The notes: a model not told the origin generated them from the letters alone. Shown: positions 17,491 through 27,097, counted from the first letter of the stretch. The stretch: DNA of 64,000 nucleotides from Streptomyces sp. NBC_00414 (GCF_036038375.1 NZ_CP107935.1:3038001-3102000); one strand, 5' to 3'. Numbers and translations are program-made.

Positions 17491-18216
17491 CTACGACCAG
17501 GTCGCCACCATGTAGCCGACGCCGTACGGCGCGTCCTCGTACAGCAGGGTGCCGGTGAGGCCGGCTCCCTGTGCCGCGCCCGCGAGCACCTGCCAGGGTG
17601 CGCGGCCGGAGGCCTTGAGTTCGTACGCCGGCTCGGCGTCCAGGGCCTTGAGGGCGGCCACGTCCGCCGTGCCCAGGGCCCGCGCGACCTCCGCGTCGAA
17701 GCCCGCCGCCCGCTCGTCGAGGTAGCCCGGCGCCTTGAGCGTGCGGCACGCGCTGGAGTCGCCCATCACCAGCAGCGCCACCCTCCTCGCGCGGGCGGCG
17801 ATCTGCTCCCCGGCTTCGATACACCGCTCGGCGGCGAGCGGTTCCCCCACGCCGAGGCCCTCGACGGGGGCGTGGGACCAGTCCGTACGGCCGAGCAGCC
17901 AGGCGGCGACCGCCAGCGAGGGCGGCAGGACGGGTCCGGAGGGCACGGAGGTGGACTCGGTCCCGTTCCCGCCGAGCCGCACGTCGAGGTCGACGCCGAA
18001 GCCGCGGAACGAACCGCGGGCGCCCTCGGGATGCGGTCCGCGCCCGCTCTCCCCGGCGGGTCCCACGACCACCAGCAGGTCCGGGCGGGCGGCGGCCAGT
18101 ACCCCCAGGGCGTCCGTACAGGCGGCACGTGCCGCGTCCAGTTCGGGCGCGGCCCCCGCGGCCACGTCGGGCACGAGCAGGGGCGGGCAGGGGCACACGG
18201 CGGCGGCGACAAGCAT
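17491..18216 (-). CDS. Class III extradiol dioxygenase subunit B-like (LigB fold) protein
   Basis: Predicted 241 aa from ATG 18216. The N-terminus MLVAAAVCPCPPLLVPDVAA resembles the LigB-fold family of actinobacterial conserved hypotheticals near miaA/miaB. DLLVVVGPAGESGRG and LLVMGDSSACRTLKAPGYLD follow. The classical His ligands of LigB enzymes are not obvious: the N-terminal Cys-Pro-Cys replaces the usual His region, so dioxygenase activity should not be assumed. It is 34 bp downstream of the ParE/RelE-like gene on the same strand. Confidence 0.75.
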   Translation of the reverse strand: MLVAAAVCPCPPLLVPDVAAGAAPELDAARAACTDALGVLAAARPDLLVVVGPAGESGRGPHPEGARGSFRGFGVDLDVRLGGNGTESTSVPSGPVLPPSLAVAAWLLGRTDWSHAPVEGLGVGEPLAAERCIEAGEQIAARARRVALLVMGDSSACRTLKAPGYLDERAAGFDAEVARALGTADVAALKALDAEPAYELKASGRAPWQVLAGAAQGAGLTGTLLYEDAPYGVGYMVATWS

Positions 18217-18250
18217 GATCGGCAGCGTAACCCCGCGCGGCGGCCGGGTG

Positions 18251-18520
18251 TCAGTCCTCGATCAGCACGTCGGTGAGGTCGATGACGGTGAGGACCAGAA
18301 CGACCAGTTTGCCGTCGCTGATCACGTACTCGACGAACAGGTTGCGCGACAACGCGATCTCACGTGTCGACTCGTCGCCGCGAACGGAGTGGGAGAGCTT
18401 GTGCCGCGGCTCGGTCACCAGTATGGCCAGGCCACGCTCCAGCACGTCACGCCGGTCGGCGGGCAGGCTGTCACGTACCTGGGCAGCCTCTTCGGTGAAC
18501 GCAACTCTGTAGGGCAACAC
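18251..18520 (-). CDS. ParE/RelE-fold small protein without an adjacent antitoxin
   Basis: Predicted 89 aa from GTG 18520 with GGAAGGAG 6-8 nt upstream. This start excludes an upstream extension that overlaps the end of miaB. The sequence LPYRVAFTEEAAQVRDSLP, then AILVTEPRHKLSHSVRGDES and REIALSRNLFVEYVISDGKL, matches the size and strand-helix pattern of RelE/ParE-type toxins. Their catalytic residues are too variable for me to confirm. It sits 35 bp after the miaB stop and 34 bp before the LigB-like gene. No antitoxin-sized gene is present on either side. Confidence 0.68.
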   Translation of the reverse strand: MLPYRVAFTEEAAQVRDSLPADRRDVLERGLAILVTEPRHKLSHSVRGDESTREIALSRNLFVEYVISDGKLVVLVLTVIDLTDVLIED

Positions 18521-18555
18521 GTGATGCTCCTTCCCGCCCGTAATGTGCCAGGCCG

Positions 18556-20076
18556 TCAGTCCACACCGCAACCACTGCCCGTGGCGACCGGCAGCGGCTC
18601 CGGGACGCCGATCTGCGGCAGTCCCAGCATGACGCCGACGGGCTTCGCGGCCTCGGCCGCGTTGCGCTTCTCCCAGGCGTCCCCCGCGCGGGTGCGGCGC
18701 ACGTCCAGGGCGGCGCCTTCGGCGAGAAGGTGGTGCGGAGCGGCGTACGTGATCTCGACGGTGACGACGTCGCCGGGACGCACCTCGGCGTCGGGCTTGG
18801 TGAAGTGCACCAGGCGGTTGTCGGGGGCGCGCCCGGAGAGGCGGTGCGTGGCGCCGTCCTTGCGGCCCTCGCCCTCGGCGACCATGAGCTCCAGCGTGCG
18901 GCCGACCTGCTTCTTGTTCTCGTCCCAGGAGATCTCCTCCTGGAGGGCCGACAGGCGCATGTAGCGCTCCTGCACGACCTCCTTGGGGATCTGCCCCTCC
19001 ATGGTGGCCGCGGGGGTCCCGGGCCGCTTGGAGTACTGGAACGTGAACGCCTGCGCGAAGCGGGCCTCGCGGACCGCGTGGAGGGTCTGCTCGAAGTCCT
19101 CCTCGGTCTCGCCGGGGAAGCCCACGATGATGTCGGTGGTGATCGCGGCGTGCGGGATCGAGGCACGGACCTTGTCGATGATCCCGAGGTACCGGTCCTG
19201 GCGGTACGAGCGGCGCATCGCCTTCAGGACGGTGTCCGAACCGGACTGCATCGGCATGTGCAGCTGCGGCATGACGTTCGGGGTCTCGGCCATCGCGGCG
19301 ATGACGTCGTCCGTGAAGTCGCGCGGGTGCGGCGAGGTGAAGCGCACGCGCTCCAGGCCGTCGATCTTCCCGCAGGCCCGCAGGAGCTTGCTGAAGGCCT
19401 CACGGTCGCCGATGTCGGACCCGTAGGCGTTGACGTTCTGCCCGAGCAGGGTGATCTCGGAGACGCCCTCGCCGACGAGGGCCTCGATCTCGGCGAGGAT
19501 GTCGCCGGTCCTGCGGTCCTTCTCCTTGCCGCGCAGCGCCGGGACGATGCAGAAGGTGCACGTGTTGTTGCAGCCGACGGAGATGGAGACCCAGGCCGCG
19601 TACGCGCTCTCGCGTCGGGTCGGCAGCGTCGAAGGGAACGCCTCCAGGGACTCGGCGATCTCGACCTGCGCCTCCTCCTGGACGCGGGCGCGCTCCAGGA
19701 GGACGGGGAGCTTGCCGATGTTGTGCGTCCCGAAGACGACGTCCACCCAGGGCGCCCTCTTCACGATGGTGTCGCGGTCCTTCTGGGCGAGGCAGCCGCC
19801 GACGGCGATCTGCATGCCGGGACGCTTCGTCTTCATCGGCGCGAGCCTGCCGAGGTTCCCGTAGAGACGGTTGTCGGCGTTCTCCCGCACCGCGCACGTG
19901 TTGAAGACGACGACGTCGGCGTCACCGTCGGAGCCTTCGGGAGCGCGTACGTAGCCGGCGTCCTCCAGCAGCCCGGAGAGCCGCTCGGAGTCGTGGACGT
20001 TCATCTGACATCCGTAAGTGCGCACTTCATACGTTCTGGTCAGGTCCACTGCCCGGCTCCGGTCGCTGCTGCTCAT
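18556..20076 (-). CDS. miaB: tRNA-2-methylthio-N6-dimethylallyladenosine synthase MiaB
   Basis: Predicted 506 aa from ATG 20076. It is a radical SAM enzyme that adds the methylthio group to i6A37 of tRNA. The N-terminal MTTase domain carries its cluster cysteines in [22 protein letters not shown] and [11 protein letters not shown]. The radical SAM triad is in [19 protein letters not shown] (about residue 168). A C-terminal TRAM domain (about 430-495) follows. Streptomyces makes this modification in cooperation with MiaA, encoded at 15703-16647. It is distinguished from RimO (50983-52464) by the i6A-type N-terminus. Confidence 0.97.
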   Translation of the reverse strand: MSSSDRSRAVDLTRTYEVRTYGCQMNVHDSERLSGLLEDAGYVRAPEGSDGDADVVVFNTCAVRENADNRLYGNLGRLAPMKTKRPGMQIAVGGCLAQKDRDTIVKRAPWVDVVFGTHNIGKLPVLLERARVQEEAQVEIAESLEAFPSTLPTRRESAYAAWVSISVGCNNTCTFCIVPALRGKEKDRRTGDILAEIEALVGEGVSEITLLGQNVNAYGSDIGDREAFSKLLRACGKIDGLERVRFTSPHPRDFTDDVIAAMAETPNVMPQLHMPMQSGSDTVLKAMRRSYRQDRYLGIIDKVRASIPHAAITTDIIVGFPGETEEDFEQTLHAVREARFAQAFTFQYSKRPGTPAATMEGQIPKEVVQERYMRLSALQEEISWDENKKQVGRTLELMVAEGEGRKDGATHRLSGRAPDNRLVHFTKPDAEVRPGDVVTVEITYAAPHHLLAEGAALDVRRTRAGDAWEKRNAAEAAKPVGVMLGLPQIGVPEPLPVATGSGCGVD

Positions 20077-20186
20077 GTGACAAGGGTAGGCGGTGCCCGG
20101 AGTACGTCCCGCCCCATGGGGCCCCTGGCGCACCCCCTGGGCCCGGTCCTGGTCATCCGGACCCGTGAGCTGGCAGGATCGCGCAC

Positions 20187-21185
20187 ATGTTCCAGGCACT
20201 CCCCCGTATCGGCAGACGCCGGGCCCTGCAGGGTTCGGCCGCCGCCTTCGTGGCCTTCGGGCTGCTCCTGTGGTGGCTGCTGCCCCTGGGCGAGAGCTCG
20301 CCGGGCGGCAGGGTCGTCATCAGCACGGGGACACCGACCGGCGTGTACCAGCTGTACGGAGATCTGCTGAAGGAGGAGCTCGCCAAGGACATGCCGCGCC
20401 TGGACGTGGACCTGCGCCAGAGCGAGGGCTCGCAGGAGAACGTGCGGCGGGTGGCCACCGGCGAGGCCGACTTCACCATCGCGGCGGCCGACGCGGTCGA
20501 GAAGTACCAGAACGACCGCGCTCCCGGCGCGGACCTGCTGCGCGGCTGCGCGCGGCTCTACGACGACTACGTGCACGTGGTCGTCCCCCGTAGCTCCACC
20601 GTGGACTCCATCGCGGCGCTGAAGGGCAAGCGGGTGGCGGTGGGGCCGACGGGTTCCGGGGTGCGCCTGATCGCGGAGCACGTGCTGGCGGCGGCCGACC
20701 TCGACCCGAAGACGGACATCAAGCCGGTGTCCGCCGGAATCGCGGAGGCGCCGAACCTGCTCGAAAAGAACAGGATCGACGCGTTCTTCTGGTCCGGCGG
20801 TCTCCCGACAGGCGCCGTCGCGGAACTCTCGAAACGTTTCGACATCAAGCTGGTCCCGATCACCGCCGACCTGGTCACGAAGCTGCACGAGCCGGGCGCG
20901 GGGTCCAGTTACTACCGGTCGGCCCTCATGCCGGCGAACACCTATCGCGGGGACCGCGACGATGCCGCCGTACCGACCGTGGCGGTGGCGAACCTGCTGG
21001 TGACGCGGGCCGGGACGGACGCGACGCTCACCGAGGGGATGACCCGGACCGTGATCAGGAGCCGCGACCGCATCGGCAGCGAGGTGCACGCCGCACAACG
21101 CGTGGACCTGAGGACCGCCATCTACACCGACCCTCTGGAGCTGCACGAGGGCGCGCAGCGCTACTACCGCTCGGTCAAGCCCTAG
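20187..21185 (+). CDS. TAXI family TRAP-type solute-binding protein
   Basis: Predicted 332 aa from ATG 20187. An Arg-rich N-terminus followed by a hydrophobic segment ([20 protein letters not shown]) marks a membrane-anchored or exported protein. The TAXI signature region [19 protein letters not shown] is clear, followed by [18 protein letters not shown] and [21 protein letters not shown]. Such proteins bind organic acids or amino acids for a fused DctQM-type permease. None is encoded beside this gene. It is divergent from miaB and convergent with gluK, with a terminator between. Confidence 0.9.
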   Translation: MFQALPRIGRRRALQGSAAAFVAFGLLLWWLLPLGESSPGGRVVISTGTPTGVYQLYGDLLKEELAKDMPRLDVDLRQSEGSQENVRRVATGEADFTIAAADAVEKYQNDRAPGADLLRGCARLYDDYVHVVVPRSSTVDSIAALKGKRVAVGPTGSGVRLIAEHVLAAADLDPKTDIKPVSAGIAEAPNLLEKNRIDAFFWSGGLPTGAVAELSKRFDIKLVPITADLVTKLHEPGAGSSYYRSALMPANTYRGDRDDAAVPTVAVANLLVTRAGTDATLTEGMTRTVIRSRDRIGSEVHAAQRVDLRTAIYTDPLELHEGAQRYYRSVKP

Positions 21186-21283
21186 GCGGTCGGCCCCGGA
21201 GGACGGGGGCGCCTCCACCGGGGCGGGCCCCGACCGACCAACGACAGACCGAGGCGGGCCCGACCGGCCGACGGCCTGGGACC

Positions 21284-21300
21284 GGGCCCCGCAGGGGCCC
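21284..21300. terminator. Short GC hairpin between convergent TAXI and gluK genes
   Basis: GGGCCCC-GCA-GGGGCCC forms a perfect 7-bp stem at 21284-21300, immediately before the stop of the minus-strand kinase gene and 98 bp after the stop of the plus-strand gene. The spacer upstream (21190-21240) is rich in further GGCCCC/GGGGCC inverted pairs. Confidence 0.65.
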
Positions 21301-21311
21301 TGTACGCCCGC

Positions 21312-22718
21312 TCAGGCCCCTGGCATCGTCCGGGGGACCTGCACCGTCACCTTCAGGCCGTGCGGCTCGTGGTGGGCGTAAGCGATGGAGCCGCCGCCCG
21401 CGGAGAGCAGGGCCCGGGAGATCGACAGCCCGAGGCCCGAACCCTTGATGTTCTGGTGGCCGGTGGAGCGCCAGAAGCGGTCGCCGACCCGGGTCAGCTC
21501 CTCGTCGCTCAGGCCGGGTCCGCGGTCGGCGACGACGATCGTCGAGACCTCGCCGTTGGAGGCCACCCCGACCTCGACGGACTCTCCCTCGGGTGTGAAC
21601 TTGAGCGCGTTGTCGATGACCGCGTCCAGGGCGCTGGAGAGTGCGACGGGGTCGACCCAGGCGGTCGTGGCGGGGCAGGTCCCGACGAGCCGTACGCCCT
21701 TGTCGTCGGCGACCGGCGACCAGGACGCCACGCGTTCGGCGGTGAGCTCTCCGATGTCGGTGAGCCGCAGATCCACCTCGGCGTGCTCGGCGAGGGCGAG
21801 GTCCAGGAGATTGTCCAGGACCTCGGCGAGGCGCTTGCCCTCCGTACGGACCGAGGCGATCTCCTCGTTGCCCTCGGGCAGTTCCAGGGAGAGCAGCTCG
21901 ATACGCAGCATCAGCGCGGACAGGGGATTGCGCAGCTGGTGGGAGGCGTCGGCGACGAAGGCGCGCTGCTGCTCCAGGACGTCCTCGACGTTGTCGGCCA
22001 TCTCGTTGAACGACCGGGCCAGGCGTCTCAGTTCCGGTGGTCCGCCGGCGACGGCGACCCGGGACTTCAGACGGCCGGTCGCGATGTCGTGCGTGGTGGC
22101 GTCGAGGACGCGGACGGGCAGGAGCACCCAGCCGGTCAGCCGCAGCGCGGCGCCCAGCGCGAGGAACATCGCGGCCGCCTCTCCGGCGCCGATGACGAGC
22201 CAGCCGTGCAGGATCCTCGAACGCATCTGCCCGGTGGGCGAGTCGGTGACCACGACCGCGACCACGTCACCGTCCCGTACGACGGGGGACGCGACGACGA
22301 GCCGGTCCCGCTGCCACGGCCAGACCTGCGCCGGGTCATGGCTGCGGCGGCTCTGGAGCGCTTCGTCGAAGGCGGCGCGCACCTCGCCCTTCCCGGGGAT
22401 GTTCCAGTCCCCCGGCGCGTTGGCCATGATGCCGTGGTCGCGGTAGAAGACGCCCGCCTTGATCCCGTACAGCTTGTGGTAGGTGCCGACTTCCTGCTGG
22501 AGCGTCTCGCGGCGCTGTTCCGTGGTGCTGATCCGTGACCCCTCCGGGCGGTCGGCCACGAACTGGGCCAGGGACGCGAAGCGTGCCGTGTCGTCGATGC
22601 GGTCGACGACCACGTTCTGCTGCTGGGCGGCCGCCAGGCTCACGGCGAGGGGGATGCCCAGAGCGAGCAGGATGGCCGCCATCAGGACGATGAGCAGCGG
22701 AAGAAGGCGTGTACGCAC
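21312..22718 (-). CDS. gluK: Membrane sensor histidine kinase GluK
   Basis: Predicted 468 aa from GTG 22718, 9 bp after the gluR stop. It has two membrane segments (PLLIVLMAAILLALGIPLAV and about 165-205) flanking an extracytoplasmic sensor domain of ~130 residues. A HAMP region and the phosphoacceptor in FVADASHQLRNPLSALMLRI (about His258) follow. The ATPase boxes are VIDNALKFTP, VVADRGPGLS and KGSGLGLSISRALL. I recall that in S. coelicolor the two-component system next to gluABCD is GluR-GluK, which senses extracellular glutamate. This pair sits in the same place and orientation. The kinase family is certain. The symbol rests on synteny. Confidence 0.88.
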   Translation of the reverse strand: MRTRLLPLLIVLMAAILLALGIPLAVSLAAAQQQNVVVDRIDDTARFASLAQFVADRPEGSRISTTEQRRETLQQEVGTYHKLYGIKAGVFYRDHGIMANAPGDWNIPGKGEVRAAFDEALQSRRSHDPAQVWPWQRDRLVVASPVVRDGDVVAVVVTDSPTGQMRSRILHGWLVIGAGEAAAMFLALGAALRLTGWVLLPVRVLDATTHDIATGRLKSRVAVAGGPPELRRLARSFNEMADNVEDVLEQQRAFVADASHQLRNPLSALMLRIELLSLELPEGNEEIASVRTEGKRLAEVLDNLLDLALAEHAEVDLRLTDIGELTAERVASWSPVADDKGVRLVGTCPATTAWVDPVALSSALDAVIDNALKFTPEGESVEVGVASNGEVSTIVVADRGPGLSDEELTRVGDRFWRSTGHQNIKGSGLGLSISRALLSAGGGSIAYAHHEPHGLKVTVQVPRTMPGA

Positions 22719-22727
22719 GTGGACCCG

Positions 22728-23414
22728 CTAGGCGGCAGGCGCGACGAGCCGGTATCCGACGCCCCGCACGGTCTCGATCAGGGCCGGCATGCGCAGCTTG
22801 GAGCGCAGCGAGGCGACATGCACCTCCAGGGTGCGGCCGGTCCCCTCCCAGCTGGTGCGCCAGACCTCGCTGATGATCTGTTCCCGCCGGAACACCACTC
22901 CGGGCCGCTGGGCGAGGAGCGCCAGCAGGTCGAACTCCTTGCGGGTCAGCTGGACGACCGACCCGTCGACGCTGACCTGGCGGGTGGGCAGCTCGATGCG
23001 CACGGGCCCGAGGTGCAGCGCGTCGTCGCCGGGGGTCGCCGCGTCGTCGGGGACGGTGCGCCGGGCGACGGCGTGGATACGGGCGAGGAGTTCCCCGGTG
23101 TCGTAGGGCTTCACCACGTAGTCGTCGGCGCCGAGGTTGAGGCCGTGGATCCGGGAGCGTACGTCCGCGCGCGCGGTGACCATGATCACGGGTGTACTGG
23201 TGCGCTTGCGGATCTTGCCGCAGACCTCGTATCCGTCCTGGTCGGGCAGTCCGAGGTCGAGGAGCACCACCCCGAAGCCGTCGCTCTCCGGGACGAGTGC
23301 CTGGAGCGCCTCCTCGCCGCTGCGGGCGTGCGTGACGGCGAAGCCGTGGCGGGCGAGGACCGCGGACAGAGCGGCTGCGACGTGGTTGTCGTCCTCGACG
23401 AGGAGCAGTCTCAT
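22728..23414 (-). CDS. gluR: OmpR-family response regulator GluR
   Basis: Predicted 228 aa from ATG 23414 with AGGGGG upstream. The receiver domain has the acidic pocket (LLVEDDN), phosphoacceptor Asp53 in VVLLDLGLPDQDGYEVCG and the conserved Lys in VVKPYDTGELLARIHA. A winged-helix DNA-binding domain follows: LTRKEFDLLALLAQRPGVVF, then RTLEVHVASLRSKL and ETVRGVGYRL. It is the first gene of the gluRK operon and divergent from gluABCD, which it is expected to activate. Two 12-bp direct repeats at 23443-23475 lie just upstream and are candidate binding sites. Confidence 0.9.
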   Translation of the reverse strand: MRLLLVEDDNHVAAALSAVLARHGFAVTHARSGEEALQALVPESDGFGVVLLDLGLPDQDGYEVCGKIRKRTSTPVIMVTARADVRSRIHGLNLGADDYVVKPYDTGELLARIHAVARRTVPDDAATPGDDALHLGPVRIELPTRQVSVDGSVVQLTRKEFDLLALLAQRPGVVFRREQIISEVWRTSWEGTGRTLEVHVASLRSKLRMPALIETVRGVGYRLVAPAA

Positions 23415-23442
23415 TACGGCCCCCTTCAGTTCATCGTTCGTA

Positions 23443-23475
23443 CGTTCTCGGTGGATAGACATGCGTTCTCGGTGG
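23443..23475. promoter_or_regulatory. Direct repeat, candidate GluR binding site
   Basis: CGTTCTCGGTGG occurs at 23443-23454 and again at 23464-23475, a 21-bp period (two helical turns) on the same face. This is typical spacing for tandem binding by OmpR-type regulators. It lies 29 bp upstream of the gluR ATG, within the 302-bp gluR-gluA spacer. The rest of the spacer shows no gene. Confidence 0.5.
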
Positions 23476-23716
23476 CTGGTCATGGCCACGCGCGCGTGTC
23501 CCCTGGCAGTCAGGCCGATGGACGCGGACGGCGTCAAGCATGTTCGGGGCGCGGCCCACTTCCGTTACGCAGCCGGTACGCGCCCGAGGCGGCCTTCACG
23601 AAGAGTGTCTGTTTGCCGCCGGATCGTTATGCTCAATTTCCCCTCAGATGTAATGACGCTGATCGTGCGGCGTTACTACTGTCCTCCGCAACCGAGGAGG
23701 ACGGAGCTAGAGGCCG

Positions 23717-24493
23717 ATGACCGAAGTATCGGTGACCAAGGACGCCCTGCCCGCGACCGATGATCTGGTCGTACTGAAGAACGTCAACAAGCACTTCGGT
23801 GCGTTGCATGTACTTCAGGACATCGATCTGACCATCGCCCGCGGTGAGGTTGTCGTGGTCATCGGACCCTCCGGGTCCGGAAAGTCCACCCTGTGTCGCG
23901 CGATCAACCGCCTGGAGTCGATCGAGTCCGGGACCATCACGATCGACGGAAAGCCGCTGCCCGAGGAGGGCAAGGCACTCGCCCGTCTGCGAGCCGACGT
24001 CGGCATGGTCTTCCAGTCGTTCAACCTGTTCGCGCACAAGACGGTGCTCGAAAACGTGATGCTGGGCCAGCTCAAGGTCCGCAAGGCGGACAAGAAGGCC
24101 GCTGAGGAGAAGGCACGCGGGCTGCTCGACCGTGTGGGCGTCACCGCCCAGGCGGACAAGTACCCGGCGCAGCTCTCCGGCGGACAGCAGCAGCGTGTCG
24201 CGATCGCCCGGGCGCTGGCGATGGACCCCAAGGTCATGCTCTTCGACGAGCCGACGTCGGCTCTCGACCCGGAGATGATCAACGAGGTCCTGGAAGTCAT
24301 GCAGCAGCTCGCGCGTGACGGAATGACGATGGTCGTAGTCACCCACGAGATGGGATTCGCCCGTTCGGCGGCCAACCGCGTCGTCTTCATGGCGGACGGA
24401 CGCATCGTCGAAGAGGCTGTGCCGGACCAGTTCTTCAGCAACCCGCGTAGCGACCGGGCGAAGGACTTTCTGTCGAAGATCCTGCACCACTGA
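23717..24493 (+). CDS. gluA: Glutamate ABC transporter ATP-binding protein GluA
   Basis: Predicted 258 aa from ATG 23717. It is an ABC ATPase of the polar amino acid (GlnQ/GluA) class: Walker [19 protein letters not shown] (about residue 50), Q-loop [17 protein letters not shown], signature [16 protein letters not shown] (about 154), Walker [14 protein letters not shown] and switch His in VTHEMGFA. It energises glutamate uptake with GluBCD, encoded immediately downstream. It is divergent from gluR across a 302-bp spacer. Confidence 0.95.
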   Translation: MTEVSVTKDALPATDDLVVLKNVNKHFGALHVLQDIDLTIARGEVVVVIGPSGSGKSTLCRAINRLESIESGTITIDGKPLPEEGKALARLRADVGMVFQSFNLFAHKTVLENVMLGQLKVRKADKKAAEEKARGLLDRVGVTAQADKYPAQLSGGQQQRVAIARALAMDPKVMLFDEPTSALDPEMINEVLEVMQQLARDGMTMVVVTHEMGFARSAANRVVFMADGRIVEEAVPDQFFSNPRSDRAKDFLSKILHH

Positions 24494-24551
24494 CGACCTA
24501 CGGCACCCGCACGCCGGATCGCACTTCTTCACCACTCAAAGGATGTTCACC

Positions 24552-25397
24552 ATGAAGCTTCGCAGGGTCACCGCCGCCTCGGCCGCCGTCCTCGCACTCG
24601 CCGTCGCCGCCACCGCGTGCGGTTCCGACGACAAGGACGACAGCAGCAGCTCCTCCTCCGGGGGCGGCGACAAGAAGATCACCATCGGCATCAAGTTCGA
24701 CCAGCCCGGCATCGGCCAGAAGACGCCGGACGGCTACGCGGGCTTCGACGTGGACGTCGCGACGTACATCGCCAAGGATCTCGGCTACAGCGAGGACCAG
24801 ATCCAGTGGAAAGAGGCGAAGAGCGCCGACCGCGAGACCATGCTCCAGCGTGGTGACGTCGACTTCATCGCCGCCTCCTACTCGATCAACGACGAGCGCG
24901 CCGCGAAGGTCGACTTCGCCGGCCCGTACCTCCTCGCCCACCAGGACGTGCTGGTCCGCGCCGACGACAAGGACATCAAGACGCCGGAGGACCTCAACAG
25001 CAAGAAGCTGTGTTCGGTCACCGGCTCGACCTCGGCGCAGAACGTCAAGGACAAGCTCGCTCCGAAGGCCCAGCTGCAGCAGTACCCGACGTACTCCGCG
25101 TGTCTGACCGGTCTGCAGAGCGGCGCCATCGACGCGCTGACCACGGACGACTCGATCCTCGCGGGTTACGCCTCGCAGTCGAACTTCAAGGGCAAGTTCA
25201 AGCTCGGCGGCTTCAAGATGACCAACGAGAACTACGGGATCGGCGTCAAGAAGGGCAGCGACCTCAAGGCGAAGATCGACAGCGCCCTGGAGAAGATGGT
25301 CTCCGACAAGTCGTGGGACAAGGCCGTCGAGGCCAACTTCGGTCCGGCCGGCTACAAGAACGAGCCCGCCCCGAAGATCGGCAACGTCGTCAAGTAA
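24552..25397 (+). CDS. gluB: Glutamate-binding lipoprotein GluB
   Basis: Predicted 281 aa. I chose ATG 24552 over ATG 24543 because AAAGGA is correctly spaced for it. The signal peptide ends in VAATAC with Cys as lipid anchor, followed by an Asp/Ser-rich linker. The periplasmic-binding-protein type 2 fold shows ITIGIKFDQPGIGQ, then YAGFDVDVATYIAKDLGY, DFIAASYSINDERAAKVDFA and NYGIGVKKGSDLKAKIDSAL. It captures glutamate outside the membrane for the GluC/GluD permease. It lies 58 bp after gluA. Confidence 0.95.
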   Translation: MKLRRVTAASAAVLALAVAATACGSDDKDDSSSSSSGGGDKKITIGIKFDQPGIGQKTPDGYAGFDVDVATYIAKDLGYSEDQIQWKEAKSADRETMLQRGDVDFIAASYSINDERAAKVDFAGPYLLAHQDVLVRADDKDIKTPEDLNSKKLCSVTGSTSAQNVKDKLAPKAQLQQYPTYSACLTGLQSGAIDALTTDDSILAGYASQSNFKGKFKLGGFKMTNENYGIGVKKGSDLKAKIDSALEKMVSDKSWDKAVEANFGPAGYKNEPAPKIGNVVK

Positions 25398-25486
25398 AGC
25401 GGGATCCGACCTGACCGGTGCGTCGTCCTCGTGGGGCGGCGCACCCGTCAGGAGGGCCCTCCCCACACGCGGAAGCACGGGAGATC

Positions 25487-26152
25487 GTGTTCGATTTTCT
25501 TGAAGGTTACAACCTGTGGGAAGCCTTCTGGACGACGGTGCAACTGACCGTCCTGTCCGCCGTCGGCTCCCTGATCTGGGGAACTCTGCTGGCCGCCATG
25601 CGGGTCGGTCCAGTGCCTCTGATGCGCGGTTTCGGTACCGCCTACGTCAACATCGTGCGGAACATTCCGCTTACGGTGATCATCCTGTTCGCGTCCTTGG
25701 GTCTCAATCAGACGTTCGGCGCCACCCTCGGCTCGAACGAGATCGACACCACCAACTTCCGGCTCGCGGTGCTCGGCCTGATCCTCTACACCTCGGCGTT
25801 CGTGTGTGAGGCGCTGCGGTCCGGCATCAACACGGTGCCCGTGGGCCAGGCCGAGGCGGCACGTGCCCTCGGTCTGAACTTCACGCAGGTGCTGAGCCTG
25901 GTCGTACTGCCGCAGGCGTTCCGTTCCGTCGTCGGTCCGCTGGCCAACGTCCTGATCGCGCTGACGAAGAACACCACGGTGGCCGCCGCCATCGGCGTCG
26001 CCGAGGCCGCGCTGCTGATGAAGGAGATGATCGAGAACGAGGCGCAACTCGTTCTGATCTCCGCGGTCTTCGCATTCGGATTCGTCTGTCTGACACTGCC
26101 GACCGGTCTGATCCTCGGCTGGGTGAGCAAGAAGGTGGCGGTGAAACGATGA
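25487..26152 (+). CDS. gluC: Glutamate ABC transporter permease GluC
   Basis: Predicted 221 aa from GTG 25487 with GGGAG upstream. It is a HisM/GlnP-type permease with an N-terminal TVQLTVLSAVGSLIWGTLLA segment, GTAYVNIVRNIPLTVIILFA, and the cytoplasmic EAA-like loop GQAEAARALGLNFTQVLSLV (VLPQAFR follows). About five membrane helices are seen. It pairs with GluD as a heterodimeric channel. Its stop codon overlaps the gluD start (ATGA), so translation is coupled. Confidence 0.93.
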   Translation: MFDFLEGYNLWEAFWTTVQLTVLSAVGSLIWGTLLAAMRVGPVPLMRGFGTAYVNIVRNIPLTVIILFASLGLNQTFGATLGSNEIDTTNFRLAVLGLILYTSAFVCEALRSGINTVPVGQAEAARALGLNFTQVLSLVVLPQAFRSVVGPLANVLIALTKNTTVAAAIGVAEAALLMKEMIENEAQLVLISAVFAFGFVCLTLPTGLILGWVSKKVAVKR

Positions 26153-27042
26153 GTTCCGTCCTCTATGACTCCCAGGGCCCGAGGGCCAAGCGGCGGAACC
26201 TCGTCATCTCCGTGGGGTTCGTCGTCGCCATAGCCGCGCTGCTGTGGTGGATGTACGGCGTGCTGGACGAGAAGGGCCAGCTGAAGTGGGCGCTGTGGGA
26301 GCCCTTCTTCCACGGGGAGGCCTGGAGCACGTACCTGTGGCCCGGTCTGCTGAACACCCTGAAGGCCGCGGCGCTCGCCATGGTCATCGCGCTTCCGCTC
26401 GGTGCCGTCCTCGGTATCGCGCGGCTGTCCGACCATGTATGGGTGCGGGTCCCGGCCGGTGTGGTGGTGGAATTCTTCCGATCCATCCCGGTGCTGGTCC
26501 TGATGATCTTCGGCCTGGCACTGTTCTCCGAGTACACGAGCGTCAGCACGGACGACCGTCCGCTGTACGCGGTCGTCACGGGTCTGGTGCTGTACAACGC
26601 CTCCGTCCTCGCCGAGATCGTCCGGGCGGGCATCCTGTCGCTGCCCAGGGGACAGGCCGAGGCCGCGTCGGCCATCGGTCTGCGCAAGAACCAGATCATG
26701 CGGTTCATCCTGCTGCCGCAGGCGGTCACGGCGATGCTGCCGGCGATCGTCAGCCAGCTCGTGGTGATCGTGAAGGACACCGCACTCGGCGGCGCGGTCC
26801 TCACCTTCTCCGAGCTGATGGCCTCCGTCAGCCCGATGAGCGCGTACTACGGCGCCAACACCCTCGCCAGCTTCACGGTCGTGGCGCTGATCTTCATCGC
26901 GATCAACTTCTCGCTGACGAGCTTCGCGAGCTGGCTGGAACGCCGGCTGCGCCAGGCCAAGAAGTCCACCGGTGCGGTCGTCACCGCGGACGCGGTGGAG
27001 GAGCTCAGCACGCCGGGTGAACACGTGGACGGCCAGAAGTAG
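26149..27042 (+). CDS. gluD: Glutamate ABC transporter permease GluD
   Basis: Predicted 297 aa, starting at ATG 26149 and overlapping the gluC stop by 4 bp. A leading hydrophobic helix (LVISVGFVVAIAALLWWMYG) is followed by the permease core with GVVVEFFRSIPVLVLMIFGL and the EAA loop GQAEAASAIGLRKNQIMRFI. The C-terminal ~40 residues are hydrophilic (RRLRQAKKSTGAVVTADAVE). It is the last gene of the gluABCD operon, with a perfect terminator hairpin 56 bp downstream. Confidence 0.94.
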   Translation: MSSVLYDSQGPRAKRRNLVISVGFVVAIAALLWWMYGVLDEKGQLKWALWEPFFHGEAWSTYLWPGLLNTLKAAALAMVIALPLGAVLGIARLSDHVWVRVPAGVVVEFFRSIPVLVLMIFGLALFSEYTSVSTDDRPLYAVVTGLVLYNASVLAEIVRAGILSLPRGQAEAASAIGLRKNQIMRFILLPQAVTAMLPAIVSQLVVIVKDTALGGAVLTFSELMASVSPMSAYYGANTLASFTVVALIFIAINFSLTSFASWLERRLRQAKKSTGAVVTADAVEELSTPGEHVDGQK

Positions 27043-27097
27043 GCAAGTCCTGCTAACAGGGCACGTCCGGCGTAGAACTGACGAGATGTGAGCAACC

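Noticed and set aside
18521..18571. Longer start for the ParE/RelE-like gene (about 106 aa)
   Set aside because: It would overlap the end of miaB, and the extra residues are unlike a toxin N-terminus; GTG 18520 has an excellent RBS.
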